Shown here piece after piece: positions 9,048-16,621 of a stretch of 33,237 nucleotides of DNA. Both the position numbers and the translations under genes were made by a program. The notes below the pieces were generated by a model that had not been told where the DNA came from, did no database searches, and worked only from the letters and a program-made list of their open reading frames with translations. Each line of letters starts with the position of its first letter. The stretch's first letter is position 1. The DNA is from CAYVQF01 sp964454015 (GTDB lineage: Bacteria; Myxococcota_A; Bradymonadia; UBA4248): assembly GCA_964454015.1 (NCBI GenBank), contig CAYVQF010000060.1:1-33237 (forward strand), read 5' to 3'.

Positions 9048-11033
9048 ATGCCTCATCGTTTGCGACCCTCTCGGATGACGACCCTCGTGACCGCTCTGGC
9101 GCTGGTGGCGGCGCTGGGGGTGGCGGTCCATGGCGATGCGCAGAGCCTGTTGCCGCAGCCGACCTGGTTCCCGGCGGCGGAGGACGAGTTGCAAGCGCTG
9201 CGTTCCCTCGAGTCGGGCGCCTATGTGCGGGCTCGGGAGGAGGCCGAGGCGATCCTCAAGTCGCGCCGATCTTTCATGGCGACCTATGTGCAAGCGCGGG
9301 TTTTTCACCTGGGCGAAGGCAACCTGGCGCGGGCGCTCTTTTTGATGCGCAAGGCGCGTCAGATGTTGGAGCGTTCTTATGGGGATCCACCTCCAGAGGG
9401 CGAGGCCCGGCGGTGGCACAAGCAGGTTTTAGAAAAGGAGATCTGGATATTAGGGGAGATGGACCGCCGTGAAGAGGAGCTGTCGACCCTGGAGCGCTAC
9501 GACGCGCTCTACCATCCGCCGCTGGAGACTCAGCGGATCTGGGCGCTGATGAAGCTGGGGCGCCTGGACGAAGCGCGGGAGATCGCCATGCGCCACATCT
9601 ACGCCGATGATTTCGAGCGGCGCAGCCGCGCCTACAACGGCCTCTTGGCCATCGAGGACACGGCGCACGACTATGAGAAGTGTTACCAGTGGGCCAAGGA
9701 GGGGATGGAGAAGACCCAGAACCGCTCCTGTGTCATTGCGGCCAACCTCTCCCTGGCGGTGATGCAGACCGTGCGCTACGACGAGGTGGAAGGCGCCGTC
9801 AAGCAGTCCCTGCAGGCTGTCGATCGCGATTGTCCCAGTAGCCCGCGGCGCGTGCTCGTCCCCTATTACCTGATGCAGGCCGAGTACCAGAAGGCCATTT
9901 CGGCCTTCAAGCAGCTCCGGGCCGAACCTATCGAGTTGCGCATGCGGGTGCAGACCGAGATGGACTATCGGGCGCGTCTGGTGGAGGTGCTCTTCGCCAT
10001 GGGGGCCTTGCCCGAGGCGGAGGAGCGGATGCGGACCGTGGTCGAGGCCCCGGATCGCCAGGGACTCAATAGCTTCTCTGACGAGCAAGTGGCCTTTGGC
10101 AATCTGGTGACCTTGACGGCCATCTTGCGCGCTCGCTTGGCCCAGGAGGAGGAGCGGGCGGCGGCGCGCCCGCTGTGGGCGGCTTTGGGTGTGCGCGGTG
10201 ACACTTTGGCCTTGCGCGCCTTCCTCTGGCAACAGCGACGGGCGGCCATCCGCTTGGCCGTGCGCCCCAAAGTCTTGGCCGGGGTGGCCCTGCCGCACCG
10301 CCTGCTGTCCTCGTGGGCGCTGGGTGACTTGATCCCCGTGGTGGGGAACGGGGTGGCGCTGCGGATGGCTGCCGAGGATCGGGCCCTGGCGGCGAGTGTG
10401 GCGGCGCGCATCGGCCCGCACCTCGATGCGCTGGAGGGCGAGGCCTACTGGCGTGGAGAACAATGGGATCAAGCCGTGCAAAGGGCCGAAGGGGTGTTGC
10501 GGGATCTCCCGGCGGAGGATGTCTTGCTGCGCAACCGCACCCGGGCTTGGTATGCCCAGATCCTTCTGGCGCGCGGCGAGCGCGCCGAGGCCTTCGCCCT
10601 GTTGCACCAGGTGATGGAGGTCTACCCGGCGGTGATGCGCATCCTGGAGCTGTCCCTGCCCGTGCGGTTGACCTACGACGACGCAGGCGACGCCCGGGCC
10701 GTGGCGGCGCTGCTACGGCGCTCGCCGCGCCTGCGGGTCGACCCCGAGAGCCCCTTCGTGGTGGACGTTTTTGCCGACGGCGAGGCGCTCCAAGCTTGTT
10801 TGGGGCGCCCTGATGGCTCGCGCTACTTGTGCGTGGATCTGGGGGCCGCCATGGCCGAGGCGGCTGAAGCGAGCGAGGCCGAGCGCTGGGCCCTGGCCGT
10901 GGATGCTTTCCACCGCCAGGTCTTTGCGCCGCGCGTGGATCTCACCCAGACCGACATCAACACCCTCGATGGGCGAGCGGCGCGGATCGGCGCGGAAGAG
11001 GCGCTCGAGCAGATCTTGGGAGGGAGGCCGTGA
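9048..11033 (+). CDS. Exported helical-repeat (TPR-like) protein
   Basis: No close family was recognised. The 661-aa protein begins with a basic stretch and a hydrophobic core, with a likely signal peptidase site near residues 30-33 (GDAQS), so it should be exported. The rest is almost wholly helical, with repeated units of the 'A..A....L......A...L' kind (for example around 45-110, 150-200, 290-340 and 480-530), as in degenerate tetratricopeptide repeats. Such proteins usually act as scaffolds. It lies between moxR and the MORN-repeat gene and overlaps the latter by one base (TGATG at 11031-11035), so it belongs to the same operon and may be a periplasmic part of the same machine. ATG 9048 is chosen over TTG 9045 because of the GGAG at 9035-9038. 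Confidence 0.8.
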   Translation: MPHRLRPSRMTTLVTALALVAALGVAVHGDAQSLLPQPTWFPAAEDELQALRSLESGAYVRAREEAEAILKSRRSFMATYVQARVFHLGEGNLARALFLMRKARQMLERSYGDPPPEGEARRWHKQVLEKEIWILGEMDRREEELSTLERYDALYHPPLETQRIWALMKLGRLDEAREIAMRHIYADDFERRSRAYNGLLAIEDTAHDYEKCYQWAKEGMEKTQNRSCVIAANLSLAVMQTVRYDEVEGAVKQSLQAVDRDCPSSPRRVLVPYYLMQAEYQKAISAFKQLRAEPIELRMRVQTEMDYRARLVEVLFAMGALPEAEERMRTVVEAPDRQGLNSFSDEQVAFGNLVTLTAILRARLAQEEERAAARPLWAALGVRGDTLALRAFLWQQRRAAIRLAVRPKVLAGVALPHRLLSSWALGDLIPVVGNGVALRMAAEDRALAASVAARIGPHLDALEGEAYWRGEQWDQAVQRAEGVLRDLPAEDVLLRNRTRAWYAQILLARGERAEAFALLHQVMEVYPAVMRILELSLPVRLTYDDAGDARAVAALLRRSPRLRVDPESPFVVDVFADGEALQACLGRPDGSRYLCVDLGAAMAEAAEASEAERWALAVDAFHRQVFAPRVDLTQTDINTLDGRAARIGAEEALEQILGGRP

Positions 11034-13213
11034 TGAAGAGGCACCTGAGCGGCGCGCGATGGCCGCGAAGTGGGCAGGCGCTGCGTCGGGTCCTTGGGGC
11101 TGGCAGGTGGCTGCTCATCGTCGCTTTTCTGTCCGTCTCGCCCGGCTGGGCGGGTGCTGAGGAGATCACCAACGCCGAGGCTTGTGCCCAGGCGAAGGGG
11201 CAGTGGCAAGAGGACTCCCTGCTCGGGACGGGCTGCTGGGTCAAGGGCAAACACGAGGGGCTGTGGACTTTTACGCAGCCCGAAGGCTCTTGGGTTCAAG
11301 TGATGCTGCGGGCCGGCGAGAACCACGGGCCGGTGAAAATGTGGCACCCCAACGGCGAGCTGGCCCTGGAAGGTGCCTTCGTCGATGGCAAGGAGGACGG
11401 TGAGTGGCGCGGTTATTACGCCGGGGGCCAGCTCATGCGCATCGAGCACTACCGGGAGGGGCGCTTGCACGGGGTGGCGAAGTATTGGTACGCCAACTGC
11501 CAGCTCAGCGAGGAAGGTTCCTACGTGGAGGGCGAGAAGGACGGCCTGTGGCGTTTCCTCAGCCCTGAAGGGCGGCCCGTGAGCCAGGGCACCTACCGCA
11601 TGGGCAAGCGCCATGGAGAGTGGCACTTCTACGAGAAGAAACACGGGCAGAAAGTGGAGCAAGGCTCCTACGTGGACGACCTTCGCCAAGGGGAGTGGAC
11701 CGAGTGGAGCGCCGCGGGTCACCTGTGGCGGACCGTGACCTACCGCGACGATGCGCGGGTGGGGGAGGCCGAAGAGGCCTGTGCCGCCGCAGGGGGCGCG
11801 TGGGCCGTCGATTACGAGAAGCGCGAAGAGGGGTGCTTCATCGAGACGGCGCGCCACGGCGAGTGGCGTGGGTATTACGGTGACGGCAAGATCGAGTGGC
11901 GCGGGATCTACGCGGGCAACGCGCGGCAAGGGCTGTGGGTGGACTACCACCCCACGGGCGAGGTCTTGCGCCAGGGCCTCTACGTGCGCGACGTGCCCGA
12001 TGGTGAGCATGTGTTCGTCGACCCCAAGGGGCAGCTCATTGGCCGCTCGGTCATCCGCGATGGGCAAGGAGAGTGGCGCGAGTGGTGGCCTGACGGCCAA
12101 GTCAAGCGCGAAGGGAATTATGTCGGTGGGAGCCTGGGCGGCCTCCAGCACGGGCTGTGGCGCAACTATTACGCCCATGGTGGGCTTCGTTCGGAGGAGA
12201 ACTGGAACATGGGGGCCGGCGATGGACCCTACCGCGGGTGGTTCGAGAACGGCGAGCTTTCCTCCGAGGGGAACTACAGCAAGGGCTACCGCCACGGCCT
12301 GTGGATTGGTTATTGGACCAACGGCCAGGTGGCCTGGACGGGGGAATACGACATGGGGACGCGGGTGGGAGAGTGGAAGGAGTTTACTTGGCAGGCCTAT
12401 CCCGAACGGCGCGGCCCCTTCGTGCAGGACGTGGAGGATGGCGAGTGGGCGGAGTGGCACAACAACAACAAGCTCTCTGGGCAGGGTACGTTCAAGGAAG
12501 GGGTCAAGGAAGGGCGCTGGAAGGAGTGGTGGTATTCGGGCGAGTTCTGGCGTGAGGTCGATTACAGCGGTGGCGTGGAGGACACGCCGGGGCGCAACGC
12601 CTGTGACGCCATGGATGGGGCCTGGGTGCCCGACGCGGAGCAGCGCCGCTTGGGCTGCATGGTGTGCCGCCTGCAAGACGACGCCGTGGAGAACATCGAG
12701 GTGGGCCTGTGGGCCTGGTGGCATCCCAACGGTGAAAAGGAGATGGAGGGGGCGCTGCGCTTGGGGCTGCGCGAGGGTCCGTGGCGCTTCTGGTACGACA
12801 ACGGCCAGACCATGCTCAGCGGGACCTATCGCGAAGGGCGCGAGGATGGCGAGTGGCAAGCTTGGCACCGCAACGGTTCGCCGCGTTCATCAGGGACCTA
12901 TGTGGGGGGGCGCGAAGAGGGGCGGTGGATCACCTACCACGATGACGGCTCCAAGGCGTCAGAGGGTTCCTACAGCATGGGAGCGCGGGCGGGCGCCTGG
13001 ACATGGTGGCACCCCAACGGGCAGGTCGCCGAAGAGGGGGCTTACGTGGAAGGCAAAGAAGAGGGGCAGTGGACGGCGTGGCATGCCAATGGGGTGAAGA
13101 GCGGGGAGGGGGCCTTCAAGGCGGGCAAGCGCGAGGGCCAATGGCAGTGGTGGCGGCCCGATGGCGCGCTGTGGCGCCAGGCGAACTTCGTCGATGGGCG
13201 GGAGAAGCGATGA
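11033..13213 (+). CDS. Exported protein of 24 MORN/YwqK-type repeats
   Basis: The 726-aa protein has a long signal peptide (basic, then a hydrophobic core near 26-36, cleavage near the AGA-EE site at about 43). It then has about 24 repeats of 22-25 residues with the pattern 'G...G.W..W...G.....G.Y..', the MORN_2/YwqK repeat. Database pipelines often call such proteins YwqK-family antitoxins, but nothing here supports a toxin-antitoxin role: the protein is exported and sits in a MoxR operon. Three short modules of the form 'AC....G.W..D.......GC' interrupt the repeats (starting near residues 50, 245 and 522) and probably each form a disulfide. The long beta-repeat array probably binds envelope lipid or glycan, or serves as a scaffold. 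This is the last gene of the block; a hairpin terminator follows. Confidence 0.88.
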   Translation: MKRHLSGARWPRSGQALRRVLGAGRWLLIVAFLSVSPGWAGAEEITNAEACAQAKGQWQEDSLLGTGCWVKGKHEGLWTFTQPEGSWVQVMLRAGENHGPVKMWHPNGELALEGAFVDGKEDGEWRGYYAGGQLMRIEHYREGRLHGVAKYWYANCQLSEEGSYVEGEKDGLWRFLSPEGRPVSQGTYRMGKRHGEWHFYEKKHGQKVEQGSYVDDLRQGEWTEWSAAGHLWRTVTYRDDARVGEAEEACAAAGGAWAVDYEKREEGCFIETARHGEWRGYYGDGKIEWRGIYAGNARQGLWVDYHPTGEVLRQGLYVRDVPDGEHVFVDPKGQLIGRSVIRDGQGEWREWWPDGQVKREGNYVGGSLGGLQHGLWRNYYAHGGLRSEENWNMGAGDGPYRGWFENGELSSEGNYSKGYRHGLWIGYWTNGQVAWTGEYDMGTRVGEWKEFTWQAYPERRGPFVQDVEDGEWAEWHNNNKLSGQGTFKEGVKEGRWKEWWYSGEFWREVDYSGGVEDTPGRNACDAMDGAWVPDAEQRRLGCMVCRLQDDAVENIEVGLWAWWHPNGEKEMEGALRLGLREGPWRFWYDNGQTMLSGTYREGREDGEWQAWHRNGSPRSSGTYVGGREEGRWITYHDDGSKASEGSYSMGARAGAWTWWHPNGQVAEEGAYVEGKEEGQWTAWHANGVKSGEGAFKAGKREGQWQWWRPDGALWRQANFVDGREKR

Positions 13214-13343
13214 TTTCGCCGGTGGCCTGTGGTGTGGGCTGAGCCAGAGGTGAGCGCCGCGCGCCGTTGCTCCAAGTGCAGGGCGTTGTTATGGTAGGCC
13301 GAACTTGGCGCGGCCCTCGCCTGGAGGCGCTGCGCGCGACTGA

Positions 13344-13363
13344 GCCAGTGCGCTGGCCTTTTT
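13344..13363 (+). terminator. Intrinsic terminator after the MoxR-MORN block
   Basis: A GCCAG-TGCG-CTGGC stem-loop (13344-13357) is followed by C and five T residues. It lies 130 bp after the MORN gene stop and only 19 bp before the ATG of the next gene. It is a convincing short terminator for the upstream operon. Its nearness to the next start also allows an attenuator role. Confidence 0.6.
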
Positions 13364-13382
13364 CGTCGAGGAGCGGCGTGTC

Positions 13383-15443
13383 ATGAAGCGAGATGGCCTG
13401 AGGACGCCTTGCCGCCTTTGGATTGCTTGGGTGGTGGGCACCATGCTGTGTGCCTGCGCTCATCACCCTGGGGCGATCGAGGTGGCCACGCCCGAGACTT
13501 CCCTGCAACAGGAGCACCCCATGGCAGCGGTCGAAATCATCCCCCGGCGCGTCTTGTTCGGCAACCCAGACCGGGCGCAAGGACGCCTGAGCCCCGATGG
13601 GCGTTGGCTGACTTGGTTGGCACCGCGGGATGGGGTGCTGAACGTGTGGCTGGCGGCCTTCGACACCCCTGATCAGGCGCGTCCGCTGACGGACGACCGC
13701 GGTCGCGGCATCCGTTCGCATGGTTGGGCCTATGACAACAGGCACGTGCTCTACGTTCAGGATCAGGATGGGGACGAGAATTGGCGGATCTACGCCGTGA
13801 ACATCGCGAGCGGCGAGAGCCGCTGCTTGACCCCGCAGGAGGGGATTCAGGCCCGTATCGAGGCGCTGAGCCAGCGCCACCCGGGCGCGGTGCTGGTCGG
13901 GGTGAACGACCGCGAACCGGCGCTGCATGACCTCTATCGGGTCGACATCGGTACGGGCGAGCGAACCCTGCACCTGGAGAACGATGGCTTCCCGGGTTTC
14001 GTCATCGATGATGACTTCAAGGTGCGCTATGCCATCGCCCAGACACCGAGCGGCGGCTCCCAGTGGCTGCGTCCCGGCAATGACGGCTGGGAGCTGGAGA
14101 CCGAGGTGGGGATGGAGGATGACCTGACGACGGCGCCCCTCGGCTTCGACTCAACGGGCAGCGTCTTCTATTTTCTCGACAGTCGCGGGCGCAACACGGC
14201 GGGGATCTTCGAGCGTCAAGGGACGGAAGTGCGCCTCCTGGGGGAGAGCGCGCAGGCGGATGTCTCGGGTGTCTTGACCCACCCTGTCAGCGGACGGGTG
14301 CAGGCCTGGGAGTCGAACTACCTGCGACAGCAGTGGCAGGTGCTGGACCCCGCCGTGGCGGGTGACTTTTCCCGCCTGGCGGCGGCCGCTCCCGGCGATT
14401 TTCACATCACCTCGCGCACGCTGGCCGATGACCGTTGGCTGGTGGTCTACATCCTCGCCGATGGCCCAGCCAAGACCTTTCTTTACCACCGCAACGAGGG
14501 GCGCCTCGACTTTCTCTTCACCAACGTGAGTGCCTTGGAGCCCTACGCGCTCAGCCCCATGCACCCAGAGGTGATCCCCAGCAGGGATGGCTTGGAGCTG
14601 GTCTCCTACCTGACGCTGCCGTCGCTGTACGGCGACGCGGCGCGTCCCGACGCGCCGCTGCCCATGGTCTTATTGGTGCACGGGGGGCCGTGGGCCCGGG
14701 ACCATTGGGGCCTGAACCCCACCCACCAGTGGTTGGCCAACCGCGGCTATGCCGTGTTGAGTGTGAACTTCCGCGGCAGCACGGGTTTTGGCAAGGCGTT
14801 CATCAACGCGGCCAACATGGAGTGGGCCGGTAAGATGCACGACGATCTCATCGATGCCGTGGCGTGGGCGACGGCCGAGGGTATCGCCGATCCGGACCGG
14901 GTCTGCATCATGGGTGGCAGCTATGGCGGCTACGCCGCCCTGGTGGGGCTGACCTTCACGCCTGAGCGTTTCGCCTGCGCCGTCGACATCGTCGGTCCGT
15001 CGAACCTCATCACCCTCTTGGAGAGCGTGCCCCCCTATTGGCTGCCCATGATCGAGATGTTCACCAGCCGGGTCGGTGATCACCGCACCGCAGAGGGACG
15101 CGCCTTGTTGCAATCGCGCTCGCCTTTGTTCTTGGTGGATCAGATCCAGCGTCCGCTGTTGATTGGGCAGGGCGCCAACGATCCCCGGGTCAAGCAGGCC
15201 GAGTCGGATCAGATCGTCCAGGCCATGCAGGCGCGGTCCATCCCCGTGGTCTACGCGCTCTTCCCCGACGAGGGGCATGGCTTTGCCCGACCTGAGAATA
15301 GGATGGCCTTCAACGCGGTGGTCGAGTTCTTCCTGGCGGCCCATCTGGGTGGGCGCAGTGAGCCCTTGGGGAGCGATCTGGAGGGGGCGTCGATGCAAGT
15401 GCTCAGCGGTGCCGACCTCGTCGACGGGCTAACTTTGCCCTGA
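13383..15443 (+). CDS. S9 family (prolyl oligopeptidase-like) peptidase lipoprotein
   Basis: The 686-aa protein starts with a signal peptide ending in a lipobox LCAC (lipidated Cys25), so it should be an outer- or inner-membrane-anchored lipoprotein. Residues about 50-390 look like the beta-propeller of S9 peptidases (repeated 'D.G..L.W' and 'DG.W' blades). The C-terminal alpha/beta hydrolase has the triad Ser513 (GGSYGGYAAL), Asp600 (GANDPRVK) and His632 (DEGHGF). Members cleave short peptides, often dipeptidyl or acylaminoacyl, with the propeller limiting substrate size. The HGGPWARDHWG segment at about 437-447 forms the oxyanion region. The gene starts 19 bp after a terminator, so it may have its own promoter, although none is clear. 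The family is certain; the exact specificity is not. Confidence 0.93.
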   Translation: MKRDGLRTPCRLWIAWVVGTMLCACAHHPGAIEVATPETSLQQEHPMAAVEIIPRRVLFGNPDRAQGRLSPDGRWLTWLAPRDGVLNVWLAAFDTPDQARPLTDDRGRGIRSHGWAYDNRHVLYVQDQDGDENWRIYAVNIASGESRCLTPQEGIQARIEALSQRHPGAVLVGVNDREPALHDLYRVDIGTGERTLHLENDGFPGFVIDDDFKVRYAIAQTPSGGSQWLRPGNDGWELETEVGMEDDLTTAPLGFDSTGSVFYFLDSRGRNTAGIFERQGTEVRLLGESAQADVSGVLTHPVSGRVQAWESNYLRQQWQVLDPAVAGDFSRLAAAAPGDFHITSRTLADDRWLVVYILADGPAKTFLYHRNEGRLDFLFTNVSALEPYALSPMHPEVIPSRDGLELVSYLTLPSLYGDAARPDAPLPMVLLVHGGPWARDHWGLNPTHQWLANRGYAVLSVNFRGSTGFGKAFINAANMEWAGKMHDDLIDAVAWATAEGIADPDRVCIMGGSYGGYAALVGLTFTPERFACAVDIVGPSNLITLLESVPPYWLPMIEMFTSRVGDHRTAEGRALLQSRSPLFLVDQIQRPLLIGQGANDPRVKQAESDQIVQAMQARSIPVVYALFPDEGHGFARPENRMAFNAVVEFFLAAHLGGRSEPLGSDLEGASMQVLSGADLVDGLTLP

Positions 15444-15525
15444 GGGTGGTGCGGTGTCGCTCTGGCGTGGCGGGCACGGGTGTGCCGCGGCAGCAATGGC
15501 CGGTAGAGAGGGTGTGGAGGTGGGG

Positions 15526-16617
15526 ATGGACCGAAGCGTCCAAGGGCTAGCGGGCGAGGGCGTGCGGTCTGTGGCCGAGTGGCTGGGCCAAGGGGCTCCG
15601 CCCGAGGACAGTCGAGGGGTGCGTCTGGCACCCGAGAGTCCCTTGGCGCATTTTTTGGCCGCCGCGCCCTGGTGCGGGCACCCCTCGGCGCAAGGCTGGT
15701 GGTTGGCGCCGGCCTCAGGGGCGGTGCGGCGCTGCGTCGCGCCGAACGGGTGGTCGGTGCAGGCCAAGTTCTATTGGCTCAAGGTCGGGGATGACGCCCT
15801 GGTGGCGGCCGAGCGCGAGCGGGCCTATACGGCGTGCGCCGCGCCATTGCTGGGCGCGGGGCCCTATGCGGCGGTCGAGGTCTACGGGCAGTGGGCGGGC
15901 GTCTTGTTTCTGGCGCATGTCCCAGGGCCCACCCTCCTCGAGGTGATCCAGGGGCAGCCACGGGCGCCAAGCGCTGCCGCGCCAGGCTTCCTGCCGCTGC
16001 CTATCGCCGATGGGATCGAGGCGGTGACGCGCCTGTTGGCGCGCCTCCACGGCGAAGAACGCGGGCTGCCAGCGGAGGTGAGCACCTACGACGACGCGTC
16101 CTACTTCGCCAACTACGGCAAGAAAGTGGTGGCGAATCTGGCGAAACACGGGGTCTTGGCGCCAGCGCCTGCCCTGGCCCAGTCGCTGTCACGGGCCATC
16201 GATGGCTGGCAGGAGGGGGCGCTGTTGGCGGACTTTCCCCGTGTCTTTGCCCACGGCGACGCCACGGTGAGCAACTTCATCCTCCCTGGGGACGGCGCGG
16301 TGGTGGCCATCGATTGGGAGCGGGCCCGGGCCTCGGATCCGGCGGCGGACCTGGGCCGCCTGTGCGCCGAGGTGCGCCATAGCTGCGACGAGCACCTCCA
16401 GGGGGCCGCGGGGGTGGTGGCCGCCGAAGTCGTGCGTCAGGTCTACGCCGCGACCTGGTGCGGTCGCGGTGATGCCGTGAGCCGGCTCCTCGAGCGCGCC
16501 CGTTACCACGAAGGGGTGTCGCTGTTGCGCATCGCGCGCAACGGCTGGCTGAGTCGCGAGCTGCGCCAGGCGCGCTGTGAGCAAGCCTTGGGCTTGTTGC
16601 GCCTGCGCTCTGCGTGA
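15526..16617 (+). CDS. Aminoglycoside phosphotransferase (APH/choline kinase)-like protein
   Basis: The 363-aa protein has the kinase-like APH signature. HGDATVSN spans 243-250, with the catalytic Asp245 and metal-binding Asn250, and IDWERA follows with metal-binding Asp263. The N-terminal lobe is less conserved but contains a plausible nucleotide-binding sheet (QAKFYWL near residues 84-90). The family phosphorylates small molecules such as aminoglycosides, choline, homoserine or sugars. The substrate cannot be told, and resistance should not be assumed. The ATG at 15526 is preferred because GGAGG lies five bases upstream. A GTG at 15454, ten bases after the previous stop and also behind a GAGG, would add 24 residues. 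The stop lies four bases from the stop of the convergent HerA-like gene. Confidence 0.82.
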   Translation: MDRSVQGLAGEGVRSVAEWLGQGAPPEDSRGVRLAPESPLAHFLAAAPWCGHPSAQGWWLAPASGAVRRCVAPNGWSVQAKFYWLKVGDDALVAAERERAYTACAAPLLGAGPYAAVEVYGQWAGVLFLAHVPGPTLLEVIQGQPRAPSAAAPGFLPLPIADGIEAVTRLLARLHGEERGLPAEVSTYDDASYFANYGKKVVANLAKHGVLAPAPALAQSLSRAIDGWQEGALLADFPRVFAHGDATVSNFILPGDGAVVAIDWERARASDPAADLGRLCAEVRHSCDEHLQGAAGVVAAEVVRQVYAATWCGRGDAVSRLLERARYHEGVSLLRIARNGWLSRELRQARCEQALGLLRLRSA

Positions 16618-16621
16618 GGGC

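Noticed and set aside
10823..12868. 681-codon minus-strand open frame opposite the MORN gene
   Set aside because: The repeats and the signal peptide are on the plus strand; the minus frame is a Pro/Leu/His-rich shadow, and its own regularity merely mirrors the repeats.
15526..16617. Reading the APH-like gene as an antibiotic resistance gene
   Set aside because: Only the general kinase motifs are present; the family covers many small-molecule kinases, and nothing around it suggests a resistance island.
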